A stretch of 64,000 bases of DNA, from positions 62,001 to 126,000 of the forward strand of contig NZ_AUIC01000003.1 of assembly GCF_000423505.1 (NCBI RefSeq). The letters run 5' to 3'. Below the pieces are notes generated by a model. That model made no database searches, was not told the DNA's origin, and saw nothing but the letters and a program-made list of their open reading frames with translations. A program made the translations under genes and the position numbers. Shown here piece by piece: positions 53,372-62,715 of this stretch; the stretch's first letter is position 1; each line of letters opens with the position of its first letter. This DNA comes from Pseudoclavibacter soli DSM 23366. Its GTDB lineage: Bacteria > Actinomycetota > Actinomycetes > Actinomycetales > Microbacteriaceae.

Positions 53372-53400
53372 TTGCCTGCCTCTGTGCAGTCGGTTAGAAT
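53372..53400 (+). promoter_or_regulatory. Promoter of the pilus operon
   Basis: TTGCCT (53372-53377), 17-base spacer, TAGAAT (53395-53400). GGGAGG follows and sits four bases before ATG 53414, which is out of frame with the long adhesin frame starting at GTG 53428. Confidence 0.6.
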
Positions 53401-53427
53401 TATGGGAGGTGTCATGCTCTATTACTG

Positions 53428-56400
53428 GTGCGTGTCACCGTCGTGCGCATGCAGGTGCGCACCAGGGGGAACCGACCACGTACGGCTGCGCAGACTGCGC
53501 CGCCGCCCGGCCGATTCGACATATTGGGGAGAACTGTTCGTCGTTTCTGGGGAACCGTCGTGTCGACCGCACTCGCGGCGACCGTCGTGCTGTCCACGTT
53601 TCTGCCGTCGTCGTCACTGACGGCGATCGCCAGCGAGAACGTCATCGACTCGACCGCCACCAGCGAGACCACCTCGCTCGATTCCGCCGCCGAGACCAGC
53701 GACGGCACGGCCACCACAGATGGCGCCGAGACCAGCGCCACCAGCGAGACCGACGAGAGCACGGGCACGGACGATGCCTCTGGCGACTCCGCCGGCACGA
53801 GCGCCCAGACGCAGAGCCTCGGTGCCACTGCACTCGCCGCTACCGAGGCCACCGAAGAGACCTCAGACTCCAACGATGTCAACGCCCCGGGTGTCGACCC
53901 CGTCGTCAACCCGTCGGGCGAGGCCGGCGGCCCGCTGCCCACGGTGACCAGCTCGTGGGTGACGACAGGCTCGACTTCGGGCTCCACCCGCACGTTCACC
54001 ATCACCTACGAGAACAAGGGCTCGACGGCGATCACCAACGGACGCATCTGGCACCAGTTCATGGCCCGCGTCGGTCACAGCACGGCGTATTCTGTCTCGT
54101 GTGCAGCGTCGGGCACGAGCTGCCCGACCAACGGCACGAACGCCGGCATCCCCAGCGGCACCAACACCATCACCGGCAGCGACCACATCTACTACCGCAC
54201 GTTCTGGGCCGTGGTCGACATTCCGGCGGGGGCGTCGCTCACCTTCACCATCACCACGACGACCACCACCACCACGTGTGCCGACAGCACCACGCCGATG
54301 ATCGGCGGCTGGGCGCGCTTCAGCCGCACCGGCTTCAACATGCCCGACGACATCGACGCCAGCGCGTCGAACGCCGGCGTGATCACCGGCGTCACCCAGT
54401 GCGGTGACGGCACTGTGGCGATGACCAATGCAACGGCCTCCCCGCTCACCAACGGCACCCCGGTGCGTGTGCTCTCCGGTGACCAGCGCACCTTCACCGC
54501 CACGTGGACGAACACCAGCTCGACCGCCTCTGTCACCGTGCCGATCCGCTACACCTACTACGTGCCCTACACGGGGCAGGTGACCCAGGCCACGTGGTCC
54601 TGCGCGATGAGCGGCGGCGGCTCGTGCCCCACGTGGGCGACAAACACCGCGGGGCGCACGGTCAACCACGACAATGCGGGCGAAGACCCCGATGTGATCT
54701 TCGGCGATGCGGGCACGCCCAACCTCAACGGTGCGACGGTGACTGACAACGGCATCAACGTGACCCTCGCGGCGAGCCAATCGATCACGTTCACCATCAC
54801 CTTGGCGACCACCATCAACACCTGCACGCAAGACGGCTACCTGCGCGTGCAGACCTATGCCGAGCGCGGAGCCACCGAGGGCGAGACCGGCACCTATCGC
54901 AAGTCCGCGCCGAGCGAGCTGGTCGAGATCGGCTGCTCGACGTGGCTGATGGATGAAACCTTTTCGGGAACGTCCGTCAGCGATTCGGCATGGAAGGGCC
55001 TCAACGAGGCGTGCCTGACGAAGTCGACGGGCGCCGCCACCTCTGGAACCGTGCTCGGCAGCTGCACGAATCGCACGCGAGTTCCTGCCACGAATTTCAA
55101 CTCCGGGTCGACTGGCCTTCCCGCCGGATATCTGAAGCTCACCGACGACAGCACAGACAAAGTGGGCGCCGCTCTCTATGACCGTGCGCTTCCCTCCAAG
55201 AACGGGCTGGTGCTCGAGTTCACTCAGTATCAATTCGGCAACAGCACAGACGGCGACGCAGCCGACGGCATCGGCTTCTTCCTGACTGACGGCGCCTACA
55301 GTCTGACCAGCGCCGGCAGCAAGGGCGGAGCCTTGGGCTATGCCAACAAATCCAGTGACGATGGACTGGCTCATGCCTACTTGGGCGTCGGCTTCGATGA
55401 GTTCGGCAACTTCGCCGACACATCGACCGACATCACGCCGCAGTGCTATTCCGGCACACCAACACCGAAGAAGAACGCCGTGACGCTTCGCGGACCGGGC
55501 AATGGGCAGACCGGATACTGCGTGGTGGGTGCGACGAAGAAGGTCACCGATCTCAACGCCTCCTACTCCCTGCGCGCTCAGCGGACAGGCACTTCATATA
55601 CGAATGCGAACATGCAATCGGTACTCCAGGCGTCGGCTCGCAAGACCCGCGTGACGGTGTATCCGTTGAAGGATGGCGAGACGAACCCCACGGTCACTGT
55701 GGAGATGGATTTCGGTGACGGCTATGTCACCGTGCTCAGTGAGACAATGACCGCAGCGGCACCCGATCTCATCAAGTTCGGCTTTTTGGGATCGACCGGC
55801 GGTTCGCGAGACACACATCTGATCAGCTCTGTGCGCGTCGGTACCGTACTGCCCATGGAGTCCCTCGATCTCGTGAAGAGCATCGACCCGACCGCGAGCT
55901 CGTACCAGGCGGACGGCACGTACGACGTCGCGCAGCAGATCCCCTACATGTTCACGGCGACCAATACCTCCGAGTCATCGATCTTCGACTTCACGCTGAC
56001 CGATGCTCAGCTCGATGCCGCGGCGACGTGCACGCCATCCACGGGCGAGATCGCCGCAGGCGGATCCGTCACCTGCACGGGCGTGCACACCGTCACCACC
56101 TCCGACCAGAGCTCCGGTCAGGTGGTCAACACGGCGACGGCGAAGGCCAAGACCTCTGCGACAGGTGAATACAACCTCACCGCCACCGACACCAAGACCG
56201 TTGCGGTCAACCCCACGGCGGATGACGCCTCGCGGGTGATCAGCCCGGGCGGCACGACGACGTTCCAGGTGGTCGACAACGGCAGCACCGCCGGCATCGT
56301 CACCCCGGACGACGCGAGCAAGCTCACCATCGAGGTGTACAACCCGAACACGTCGCAGTGGGTCACCGTGCCGGCGAGTGGCGCGGCAGATGTCAGTATC

Positions 56401-58257
56401 ACTGCCACGAATACGTCAAGCGAGACCGAGGGCACCTGGACGATCAAGGCCGGCAATACCGTGACCTTCACCGGTGCTAACGGCTACACGGGCACCGTGA
56501 CCGACCTGAAATACCGCGCGACCAACGCATACGGCGGCACGGACGAGGGCCTGCTCAAGGTCACCATCAACGTGAACCCGCTGAACGTGTGCACCTCAGC
56601 CGAGCAGGCGGCCAGCGACAGCGTGTGGGCGTTCGGCGACGATGCCCGGTTCGACTGGGACACGTCGACGCAGGCTGTGACCGCCGGCACCTTCAGCGAT
56701 CTCAGCGGCGCATCCAGCACGTTCACCGTGACCGACTCGACGGGTGAGCTGCAGTTCGTCGTTGACAGCGACGGCACGATCCGCAGCGCAGACGGCACGG
56801 CGATGACCGACACCAACAGCAGCGCTGTCTCGCTCGGCACGCTCACCGGGGCGTCCCCGGTGACGGCCTTCCCCGCCGCACAGGGCACCGGGAAGTACTA
56901 CGTGGTGTGGAGCACCGCCGGCTCCACGGCAAGTGACGCCGGTCAGCTGAAATACCGCATCGTCGACATGACCAAGAACAATGGTGCCGGTGCGATCGAG
57001 ACCGCTGAGGGAACGCTCTCCTCCTCGAACGCTTCGACCGCAGTGACTGCGGTGCCGAACGCTGACGGCACCGGCTACTGGGTGATCAACCCGCAGAAGG
57101 TCAACGCGAACATCAGCGGTGACGCCTACACCATCGACACGTATCTGTTTCACGCGAGCGGCTTCACCGGCACACACACCGTCTCTTCCGACCTCGGGTA
57201 TTCGGTCGTCTCCTCTACGAGCAGCTATCCGGCCTCTGAGGACATCGTCTTCACCAGCGACTATGGGCGGTTCGTTGCCATGGCATCCGAGGATGGTCTG
57301 ACGGACACCAGCTACGTGTACGTACTCAGCTTCGACGCGCTGAACGGTGAGTTCACGTTCATTCACGATCACTCCGCCACGCTTCTCACCGGGGTCGGGT
57401 ACAGCGTGGCGCTCTCCCCAGATGACGCATACGTGTACTGGGCGTTGACCGGTTCGACGAACAGAGTGTACCGACACGCGCTGAACGACAACCTCACTTG
57501 GACGTTCGGCAGTGCAATTCACTCGAGCGGTTACGGCGGCGCGATCCGGCTTGGCGCGGATGATCGACTGTACTGGGCGCAGAGCGGGCAGAGCAGTGTG
57601 CCGGTGCTGACGAATCCTGAAGCGAGCAGCGGCTTGAACTGGACGACGCAGAGCCTCGCGGGTGGAACCACGTCGACAGCGGGCCTCACGAACACCCTCA
57701 CCGACTGCGGCATTTCGCCTACGGGCTTCAAGGTGCAGAAGAACGACTCCTCCGGCGCCGCGGTTGACGGCGCCGAGTTCGCCCTCTACCCCGACAACGG
57801 CAATGGTGCTGCGTCAGACACCGCCACCGAGGCCACGTTCACCGCTGTCAGCGGCAGCACAGGGCTGTTCAGCATCGACGACCTCGCACCGGGCCGCTAC
57901 TGGCTTCGCGAGACGAAGGCGCCCAGCGGGCATTCTCTGCTGGCGCAGGATGTGCGTGTCGATATCGAACTGCGCGGCGGCGTGGCCGTGGCGACCACGT
58001 CGAATCCTCAGGTGACACTCAGCGGAGATGCCACCACGGGATACACAATCACCGTCACCGACACGGCCGCGATGGGCCTGCCGCTGACCGGCGGGCAGTG
58101 GGCCGCGCTGCTGACGGCCTTGGGCATCCTGCTGCTGGCCGCAGCCGCCGCGGGCACCGCCTGGTGGCGACGCCGGGCCGGGGTGCGGCTGGCGACGACT
58201 TCCGGGGTGCAGCCGGCACCCGGGCAGAACCCGAGCGACGGAGGTGATGCGCACTGA
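53428..58257 (+). CDS. LPXTG-anchored lectin-like pilus tip adhesin
   Basis: A 1609-aa cell-wall surface protein, probably the tip pilin. Residues ~35-69 form a signal peptide (RRFWGTVVSTALAATVVLST), followed by a Thr/Ser/Asp/Glu-rich linker and Ig-like β domains. A region at ~505-808 has the look of an L-type lectin β-sandwich (DGIGFFLTDG, GGALGYANKSSDDGLAHAYL, GVGFDEFGNF). Then come a DUF11-like domain (TNTSESSIFDFTLTD), a β-rich region with repeated GTGYW/TGKYY-type strands, and a CnaB/SpaA domain with the E-box YWLRETKAPSG near 1491. The sorting signal LPLTGG is at 1551, followed by a helix and RRR. The start is uncertain: GTG 53428 has no SD, while a good SD/ATG 14 bases upstream is in another frame. 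Confidence 0.85.
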   Translation: MRVTVVRMQVRTRGNRPRTAAQTAPPPGRFDILGRTVRRFWGTVVSTALAATVVLSTFLPSSSLTAIASENVIDSTATSETTSLDSAAETSDGTATTDGAETSATSETDESTGTDDASGDSAGTSAQTQSLGATALAATEATEETSDSNDVNAPGVDPVVNPSGEAGGPLPTVTSSWVTTGSTSGSTRTFTITYENKGSTAITNGRIWHQFMARVGHSTAYSVSCAASGTSCPTNGTNAGIPSGTNTITGSDHIYYRTFWAVVDIPAGASLTFTITTTTTTTTCADSTTPMIGGWARFSRTGFNMPDDIDASASNAGVITGVTQCGDGTVAMTNATASPLTNGTPVRVLSGDQRTFTATWTNTSSTASVTVPIRYTYYVPYTGQVTQATWSCAMSGGGSCPTWATNTAGRTVNHDNAGEDPDVIFGDAGTPNLNGATVTDNGINVTLAASQSITFTITLATTINTCTQDGYLRVQTYAERGATEGETGTYRKSAPSELVEIGCSTWLMDETFSGTSVSDSAWKGLNEACLTKSTGAATSGTVLGSCTNRTRVPATNFNSGSTGLPAGYLKLTDDSTDKVGAALYDRALPSKNGLVLEFTQYQFGNSTDGDAADGIGFFLTDGAYSLTSAGSKGGALGYANKSSDDGLAHAYLGVGFDEFGNFADTSTDITPQCYSGTPTPKKNAVTLRGPGNGQTGYCVVGATKKVTDLNASYSLRAQRTGTSYTNANMQSVLQASARKTRVTVYPLKDGETNPTVTVEMDFGDGYVTVLSETMTAAAPDLIKFGFLGSTGGSRDTHLISSVRVGTVLPMESLDLVKSIDPTASSYQADGTYDVAQQIPYMFTATNTSESSIFDFTLTDAQLDAAATCTPSTGEIAAGGSVTCTGVHTVTTSDQSSGQVVNTATAKAKTSATGEYNLTATDTKTVAVNPTADDASRVISPGGTTTFQVVDNGSTAGIVTPDDASKLTIEVYNPNTSQWVTVPASGAADVSITATNTSSETEGTWTIKAGNTVTFTGANGYTGTVTDLKYRATNAYGGTDEGLLKVTINVNPLNVCTSAEQAASDSVWAFGDDARFDWDTSTQAVTAGTFSDLSGASSTFTVTDSTGELQFVVDSDGTIRSADGTAMTDTNSSAVSLGTLTGASPVTAFPAAQGTGKYYVVWSTAGSTASDAGQLKYRIVDMTKNNGAGAIETAEGTLSSSNASTAVTAVPNADGTGYWVINPQKVNANISGDAYTIDTYLFHASGFTGTHTVSSDLGYSVVSSTSSYPASEDIVFTSDYGRFVAMASEDGLTDTSYVYVLSFDALNGEFTFIHDHSATLLTGVGYSVALSPDDAYVYWALTGSTNRVYRHALNDNLTWTFGSAIHSSGYGGAIRLGADDRLYWAQSGQSSVPVLTNPEASSGLNWTTQSLAGGTTSTAGLTNTLTDCGISPTGFKVQKNDSSGAAVDGAEFALYPDNGNGAASDTATEATFTAVSGSTGLFSIDDLAPGRYWLRETKAPSGHSLLAQDVRVDIELRGGVAVATTSNPQVTLSGDATTGYTITVTDTAAMGLPLTGGQWAALLTALGILLLAAAAAGTAWWRRRAGVRLATTSGVQPAPGQNPSDGGDAH

Positions 58258-58305
58258 TCGGCCACATGCATGATCGGCCGCGGGCGCCCACGACCGCCCG
58301 ACGCG

Positions 58306-58319
58306 CCGCCCTTAGGCGG
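58306..58319 (+). promoter_or_regulatory. Small hairpin between tip and major pilin genes
   Basis: CCGCC-CTTA-GGCGG in the 112-base gap. It could act as a partial terminator or processing site that sets the tip-to-shaft ratio; weak evidence. Confidence 0.25.
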
Positions 58320-58369
58320 GGCAGCAACCACAAACCCACAAACCACCACATCAACCAGAGGGGATGGAA

Positions 58370-59998
58370 ATGAACACACACACCAAACGCCGAGGCATCT
58401 TCGCCTCGGTCGGCGCGCTGCTGACCGCAGCGGCGCTGGCGCTCACGGGAGCGGGGCTGGCGACGGCCGCGCCGACGATTCCAGACAGCGGGGCGACGGC
58501 GAACCTGCACATCACGAAGCTGACGACGCCGAGGGGCGGAGCCGAGGCGAACGCCAATGGCGCGCAGCAGGCGACGCCCGCCGGCAGCACCGGCATCGCG
58601 GGTGTGGGCTTCTCCGTCACGCAGATCCCGGGCATCAATCTGGGAACCAACGCCGGCTGGCAGACGGCCGCCACCTACACGCTCGACCTCACGAATCCGG
58701 AGACCCCGGTGGTCAAGGATGGCTCCAACTCCGCGGTAGACCTGACCGGAGCCACTTCATACACCGGCACCACTGGTGCAGGCGGCGTGCTCGACTTCAC
58801 CGACAAGCCCATCGGCCTATACCTCGTGCAGGAGACCTCGACCCCGGCCGGCGTGACGCCGGCGGTGCCGTTCCTGGTCACCCTTCCGATCACGAATCCG
58901 ACGGACAAGAACGCCTGGGTCTATAACGTGTACGTGTACCCGAAGAACTCCACGACCGCGATCACCAAGACCGTCGATGACTCGGCGGCCTGGAAGTCGG
59001 GCGACACCGTCACCTGGACGATCAAGGCCGACGTGCCCCGCATCCCCGGGTCCGCTGCGGGCGCCTACGTCAAGCCGACTGACTACGTCATCACCGATAC
59101 GATCCCGGCGAATCTGAAGCCCACTGGGGTAACGGTCTCATCGGTGAAATCCGACGGCACCTCGGCGAGCACCACGCTCGACTCCGGCGACTACACCATC
59201 ACCCCGTCCGACCTGTCTGCTGCTGCAGCCGGAGACGACGTCACCGTCACCTTCACCGCGACGGGACTCGGCAAGCTGCAGACCCTCGCAGCCACCGAAG
59301 GCACCAAGATCCAGGTGGTCGTGACCACTCAGGTGACCGGATCTGATCTCGGAGCCGTGTCGAGCGGCGCCGCACAGAACATCGAGAACAGTGCCTCCGT
59401 GAAGACCACAGCGAATGGAAAAGACACCACCGCCACCACCTCGAGCGACCCGGTGACCAAGTGGACGACGCTGAGCTTCACCAAGAAGCTCACCGACGGC
59501 ACGACCACTTCTGCACTGTCTGGCGCCACCTTCACCCTGTACAAGACGAAGGCCGCCGCTGATGCCGGCACCACCACCGGTGACGATGTCCTGGGTGTCT
59601 CCACCAGTGCGGACTCCACGGGCACGGTGACCTTCGCGGGGCTGCGTGCCTCCGACTTCCAGAACAACGAGACGCTCACAGACGGCTCGCTGCGCGTGTA
59701 CTGGCTGGCGGAGACCGCCGCACCTGCAGGCGCCGAGCTGCTCGCCGACACCGTCCCGGTCGTGCTCGGAAGTGATGGCAAGGTATACAACGCGACGAGC
59801 GTGAATACCACGACCAACACCGGCACCAAGGGCACCGAGCTCACCGAGATCGTCGACGTCGAGAAGAACGCCGGGTTCACCCTGCCGCTCACCGGTGGCA
59901 CGGGCACCCTGGTGCTGACCATCGGCGGCATCGCGATCCTCGCAGTCGTGCTGCTGGTGGCACGCCGCCGCCGCAGCAGCGAGGCCGCGGCCGAGTAG
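58370..59998 (+). CDS. Major pilin (SpaA/FimA-type backbone), LPXTG
   Basis: Shaft pilin, 542 aa. A signal peptide (FASVGALLTAAALALTGAGL, cleavage near ATAAP) is followed by the N-terminal pilin domain. The pilin motif WVYNVYVYPKN puts the polymerising lysine at Lys192. D2-type isopeptide domains follow, with Glu in YLVQETSTPAG (Glu155 or nearby) and a C-terminal CnaB domain with YWLAETAAPAG. The tail is LPLTGGTGTLV, a helix and ARRRRSS. ATG 58370 is preferred over ATG 58364 because AGAGGGG then has normal spacing. Assembled by the sortases downstream. Confidence 0.92.
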   Translation: MNTHTKRRGIFASVGALLTAAALALTGAGLATAAPTIPDSGATANLHITKLTTPRGGAEANANGAQQATPAGSTGIAGVGFSVTQIPGINLGTNAGWQTAATYTLDLTNPETPVVKDGSNSAVDLTGATSYTGTTGAGGVLDFTDKPIGLYLVQETSTPAGVTPAVPFLVTLPITNPTDKNAWVYNVYVYPKNSTTAITKTVDDSAAWKSGDTVTWTIKADVPRIPGSAAGAYVKPTDYVITDTIPANLKPTGVTVSSVKSDGTSASTTLDSGDYTITPSDLSAAAAGDDVTVTFTATGLGKLQTLAATEGTKIQVVVTTQVTGSDLGAVSSGAAQNIENSASVKTTANGKDTTATTSSDPVTKWTTLSFTKKLTDGTTTSALSGATFTLYKTKAAADAGTTTGDDVLGVSTSADSTGTVTFAGLRASDFQNNETLTDGSLRVYWLAETAAPAGAELLADTVPVVLGSDGKVYNATSVNTTTNTGTKGTELTEIVDVEKNAGFTLPLTGGTGTLVLTIGGIAILAVVLLVARRRRSSEAAAE

Positions 59999-60049
59999 TC
60001 GACCGCACCACCGCATCCATCGGCTGAGCATTAGAGAGGAGGTGTCGAC

Positions 60050-61075
60050 ATGGCCGAATCGAGCATCATCGATGAGCGTCGGGTCGACGCCTCCCCTGCC
60101 GCGGCCGGCACCCCCTCGGTGAGCACGTCGGCTCCGCATGCACAGCGTGTGCGGGGCCGGGGCCTGCTCGCCCCCATCAGTCTGCAGGTGATCGCCATGC
60201 TCGGCATCGGCGCCCTGCTCTACCCCACCGCGGCCGGCTGGTTCGCCACGCTCGGCCACGACTCCGAGATCTCGGGATACACCGAGGCCGTTGGCCGACT
60301 GAGCGACGCCACGCGCACCGCGAAGCTCGAAGCGGCCCGGGCCTACAACGCGACACTGCCGGCCGGCGTGCTGCGCGATCCATACACCGCCGGGTCGCAG
60401 GAGGCCGCCACCGCCGACGCCGACGCGTACGCCGCCTACCAGCGGGTGCTGCAGATCGACGGCACGGACGCGATCGGCACACTCTCGTACTCGGCCATCG
60501 GCGTCGCGCTGCCGATCTACGCCGGCACCGACGATGCCACGCTGCGCCGGGGCGTGGGCCACCTGTTCGGGTCGTCGCTGCCGATCGGCGGCGCGTCGAC
60601 GCACTCGGTGCTCACCTCGCACTCGGGGCTGATCAACGCCTCGCTGTTCACCCCGCTCACCCGGGCGCAGGCCGGCGACACGTTCCAGATCAGCGTGCTC
60701 GGCGAGACCCACAACTACCAGGTGAGCGGCATCGAGACCGTGAGCCCCGAAGACACCGACTCGCTGCAGGTGGTCGCCGGGCAAGATCTGGTCACCCTCG
60801 TCACCTGCACACCCATCGGCATCAACAGCCACCGGCTGCTCGTGCACGCCACGCGCATCGCGGATGACGCGGCCGGCACCGCTCAGACCATCGCCGGAGA
60901 CGGCCGCACGGCCGGATTCCCGTGGTGGGCTGTGATCTTCGTGGCCGCATCCGGGGTGATGGCGTGGCTGCTGTTCCGCCCCGTGCGCGCCCGCACCGCG
61001 CCTGCGGGCGCCACAGGCACTGCGGTCGCCCCCAGCGCGGCCGATACCGACTCAGCACAGGAGCTCGACGCATGA
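60050..61075 (+). CDS. Class C (pilus) sortase 1
   Basis: Membrane transpeptidase that links pilin subunits via the pilin-motif lysine. The 341-aa product has an N-terminal helix (ISLQVIAMLGIGALLYP), then the class C lid motif Asp110-Pro-Tyr112 (LRDPYTAG). The catalytic residues are His191 (HSVLTSHSGL), Cys253 (LVTCTPIGINSHR) and Arg262. A second helix (WWAVIFVAASGVMAWLLF) near the C-terminus is also class C-like. SD GAGAGGAGG lies seven bases before ATG. Its stop overlaps the second pilin gene as ATGA. Confidence 0.94.
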   Translation: MAESSIIDERRVDASPAAAGTPSVSTSAPHAQRVRGRGLLAPISLQVIAMLGIGALLYPTAAGWFATLGHDSEISGYTEAVGRLSDATRTAKLEAARAYNATLPAGVLRDPYTAGSQEAATADADAYAAYQRVLQIDGTDAIGTLSYSAIGVALPIYAGTDDATLRRGVGHLFGSSLPIGGASTHSVLTSHSGLINASLFTPLTRAQAGDTFQISVLGETHNYQVSGIETVSPEDTDSLQVVAGQDLVTLVTCTPIGINSHRLLVHATRIADDAAGTAQTIAGDGRTAGFPWWAVIFVAASGVMAWLLFRPVRARTAPAGATGTAVAPSAADTDSAQELDA

Positions 61076-62715
61076 GATCCCCGCACACGCTCTTTTCATC
61101 TGCCGGCGCTTCACGCACCGGCGCCGCGGCCGGACGCCGCCCACTCGGCGCGGTGCTCGCCGCACTGACGCTGCTGGCCGCCCTGTTGGTCGTTCTGGTG
61201 CCCGCAGTGCGCGCCGACGCTGTGCCTGCAGGGCCCGCGGTGCAGCCGCAGGCCGCCATCGACCCCGACGCGACCACGAGCATTCAGGTGCACAAGTTCG
61301 CCCAGCCCGAACAGCTCGGCGAGCCCTCCAGCGGCCTCGAGCAGGACACCACCGGGCTCACCCCGGTCGCAGGCGCCACGTTCACCGCGACGAAGGTGCC
61401 CGGCATCGACACCACGACCGACGCCGGGCGCCAGGCCGCCGCGGACCTCAGCGTGGCCGAGGCCATCGCGGCGATCGGCTCGGCCGCGCCCGCGGCCACC
61501 GAGACCACCGACGCCGCCGGCGACGCACCGCTGACCGGGCTCGGCGTGGCGCTGTACCTCGTGCAGGAGACGTTCACCCCCACCGGCTACGTCGCCTCCG
61601 ACCCGTTTCTGGTGCTGCTGCCGCTGACGAACCCCGGCACCGGCGACAACTGGCTCTACACCGTGCACGTGTACCCCAAGAACGCGCACGTGACCGCCAC
61701 CATCGACGTGGACGACGCCGCGGCCGTCAGCGCGGCCGATGCGGTGCGCTGGACGTCGCACACCACCATCCCCCGTCGCACGTCCATCACCGCCTACGTG
61801 GTGCGCAACCTGGTCGACACCCGGCTGACCCTGCTCGATGCCGCCTCTGACATACAGGTGAGTCTGGAGTGCTCCGGTTGCGACTCCGGGCTGGATGCCT
61901 CGGACTTCACCACCTCGATCGTCACCTACGACGGTCACGAGACCATCGAGGTCGTGTTCTCCGAAGCAGGACGCGCCAAGCTTGCGACCGCTCGCGCGGC
62001 AGACCCCGATGCAAAGATCGACGTCAGCTATCGCACTGCGGTGACTGCCGCGCTGGCCAATGCCAGCGGCGCAGACCCGGGAGTGAATGGCACATTCACC
62101 AACGAGGTTCGTCTGTTCCCCGATTCGAATACGCTCGCCGGGCGCGGCACCGCAGCCAGCGATGCCACGAGCACGAAGTTCGGGCCGCTCGAGATCATTG
62201 TTCATGAGAAGGGCAACGATGCCAACCGTATTCCGGGGGCTCGTTTCCAGCTGTTCCTGACTGCTGAGGATGCGGCCAATCGCACCAACCCGGTGACCGT
62301 CTGGGGGGTCTCTGAATGGACCACCGATGCCGACGGATCGATCGTGATCGACGGGCTGCGCTTCTCCGACTTTGCCAACGGCCTCGACCGTGACTCGTCA
62401 GACCCGTTGTATCGCACGTACTACATTCGCATGATCGAGGTGCCCGCAGGGTGGACCGGCAGCACCGACCCGATCGGGCTCGTGGTCAACTCGTCGACCG
62501 AGGCGCAGGTCGCGCTCGTCGAGCTCTACCGGGCAGAGGAAGGCGGCTCCACTGGCGGGCTGGCGCTCACCGGCGGTCAGATCGCCGGAGCTTGGGTGCT
62601 CGGCGCGGTGCTCGTGGTACTCGGCATCTTGGCACTGCTCGCCCGGCGCAGAAAGCGTGAAGACAGCACCGCCGACAGCGCCACCTCCACGGGTGACGAT
62701 CCGGGTGCCCGGTGA
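61072..62715 (+). CDS. Second pilin with variant sorting signal LALTGG
   Basis: A 547-aa SpaA-type pilin. Signal peptide (LGAVLAALTLLAALLVVLVP), an N-terminal domain with YLVQETFTPTGY, and the pilin motif WLYTVHVYPKN with Lys203, as in the major pilin. A central D2-like domain includes a CSGCDSG pair, and the C-terminal CnaB region has YYIRMIEVPAGW. The sorting signal is LALTGG, with Ala in place of Pro, then a helix and ARRRKRED. The frame is open 50 codons earlier inside the sortase gene, but ATG 61072 gives the signal peptide and an ATGA overlap. It may be a minor or basal pilin, or an alternative shaft. Confidence 0.9.
   Translation: MRSPHTLFSSAGASRTGAAAGRRPLGAVLAALTLLAALLVVLVPAVRADAVPAGPAVQPQAAIDPDATTSIQVHKFAQPEQLGEPSSGLEQDTTGLTPVAGATFTATKVPGIDTTTDAGRQAAADLSVAEAIAAIGSAAPAATETTDAAGDAPLTGLGVALYLVQETFTPTGYVASDPFLVLLPLTNPGTGDNWLYTVHVYPKNAHVTATIDVDDAAAVSAADAVRWTSHTTIPRRTSITAYVVRNLVDTRLTLLDAASDIQVSLECSGCDSGLDASDFTTSIVTYDGHETIEVVFSEAGRAKLATARAADPDAKIDVSYRTAVTAALANASGADPGVNGTFTNEVRLFPDSNTLAGRGTAASDATSTKFGPLEIIVHEKGNDANRIPGARFQLFLTAEDAANRTNPVTVWGVSEWTTDADGSIVIDGLRFSDFANGLDRDSSDPLYRTYYIRMIEVPAGWTGSTDPIGLVVNSSTEAQVALVELYRAEEGGSTGGLALTGGQIAGAWVLGAVLVVLGILALLARRRKREDSTADSATSTGDDPGAR

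Noticed and set aside
53369-53620. Independent 83-codon gene ahead of the tip adhesin
   Set aside because: It has a good SD at its internal ATG 53414, but the product is Cys/Arg-rich without recognisable features and overlaps the adhesin frame; treated as a start-region anomaly instead.
53863-55374. Minus-strand frame of 503 codons opposite the tip adhesin
   Set aside because: Low-complexity Gly/Arg/Ala translation with no start signal; antisense shadow of the adhesin.
59138-60847. Minus-strand frame of 569 codons opposite the pilin and sortase genes
   Set aside because: Antisense shadow spanning two well-supported plus-strand genes.
60922-61071. N-terminal extension of the second pilin
   Set aside because: Arg/Gly-rich shadow of the sortase; a proper signal peptide follows ATG 61072.
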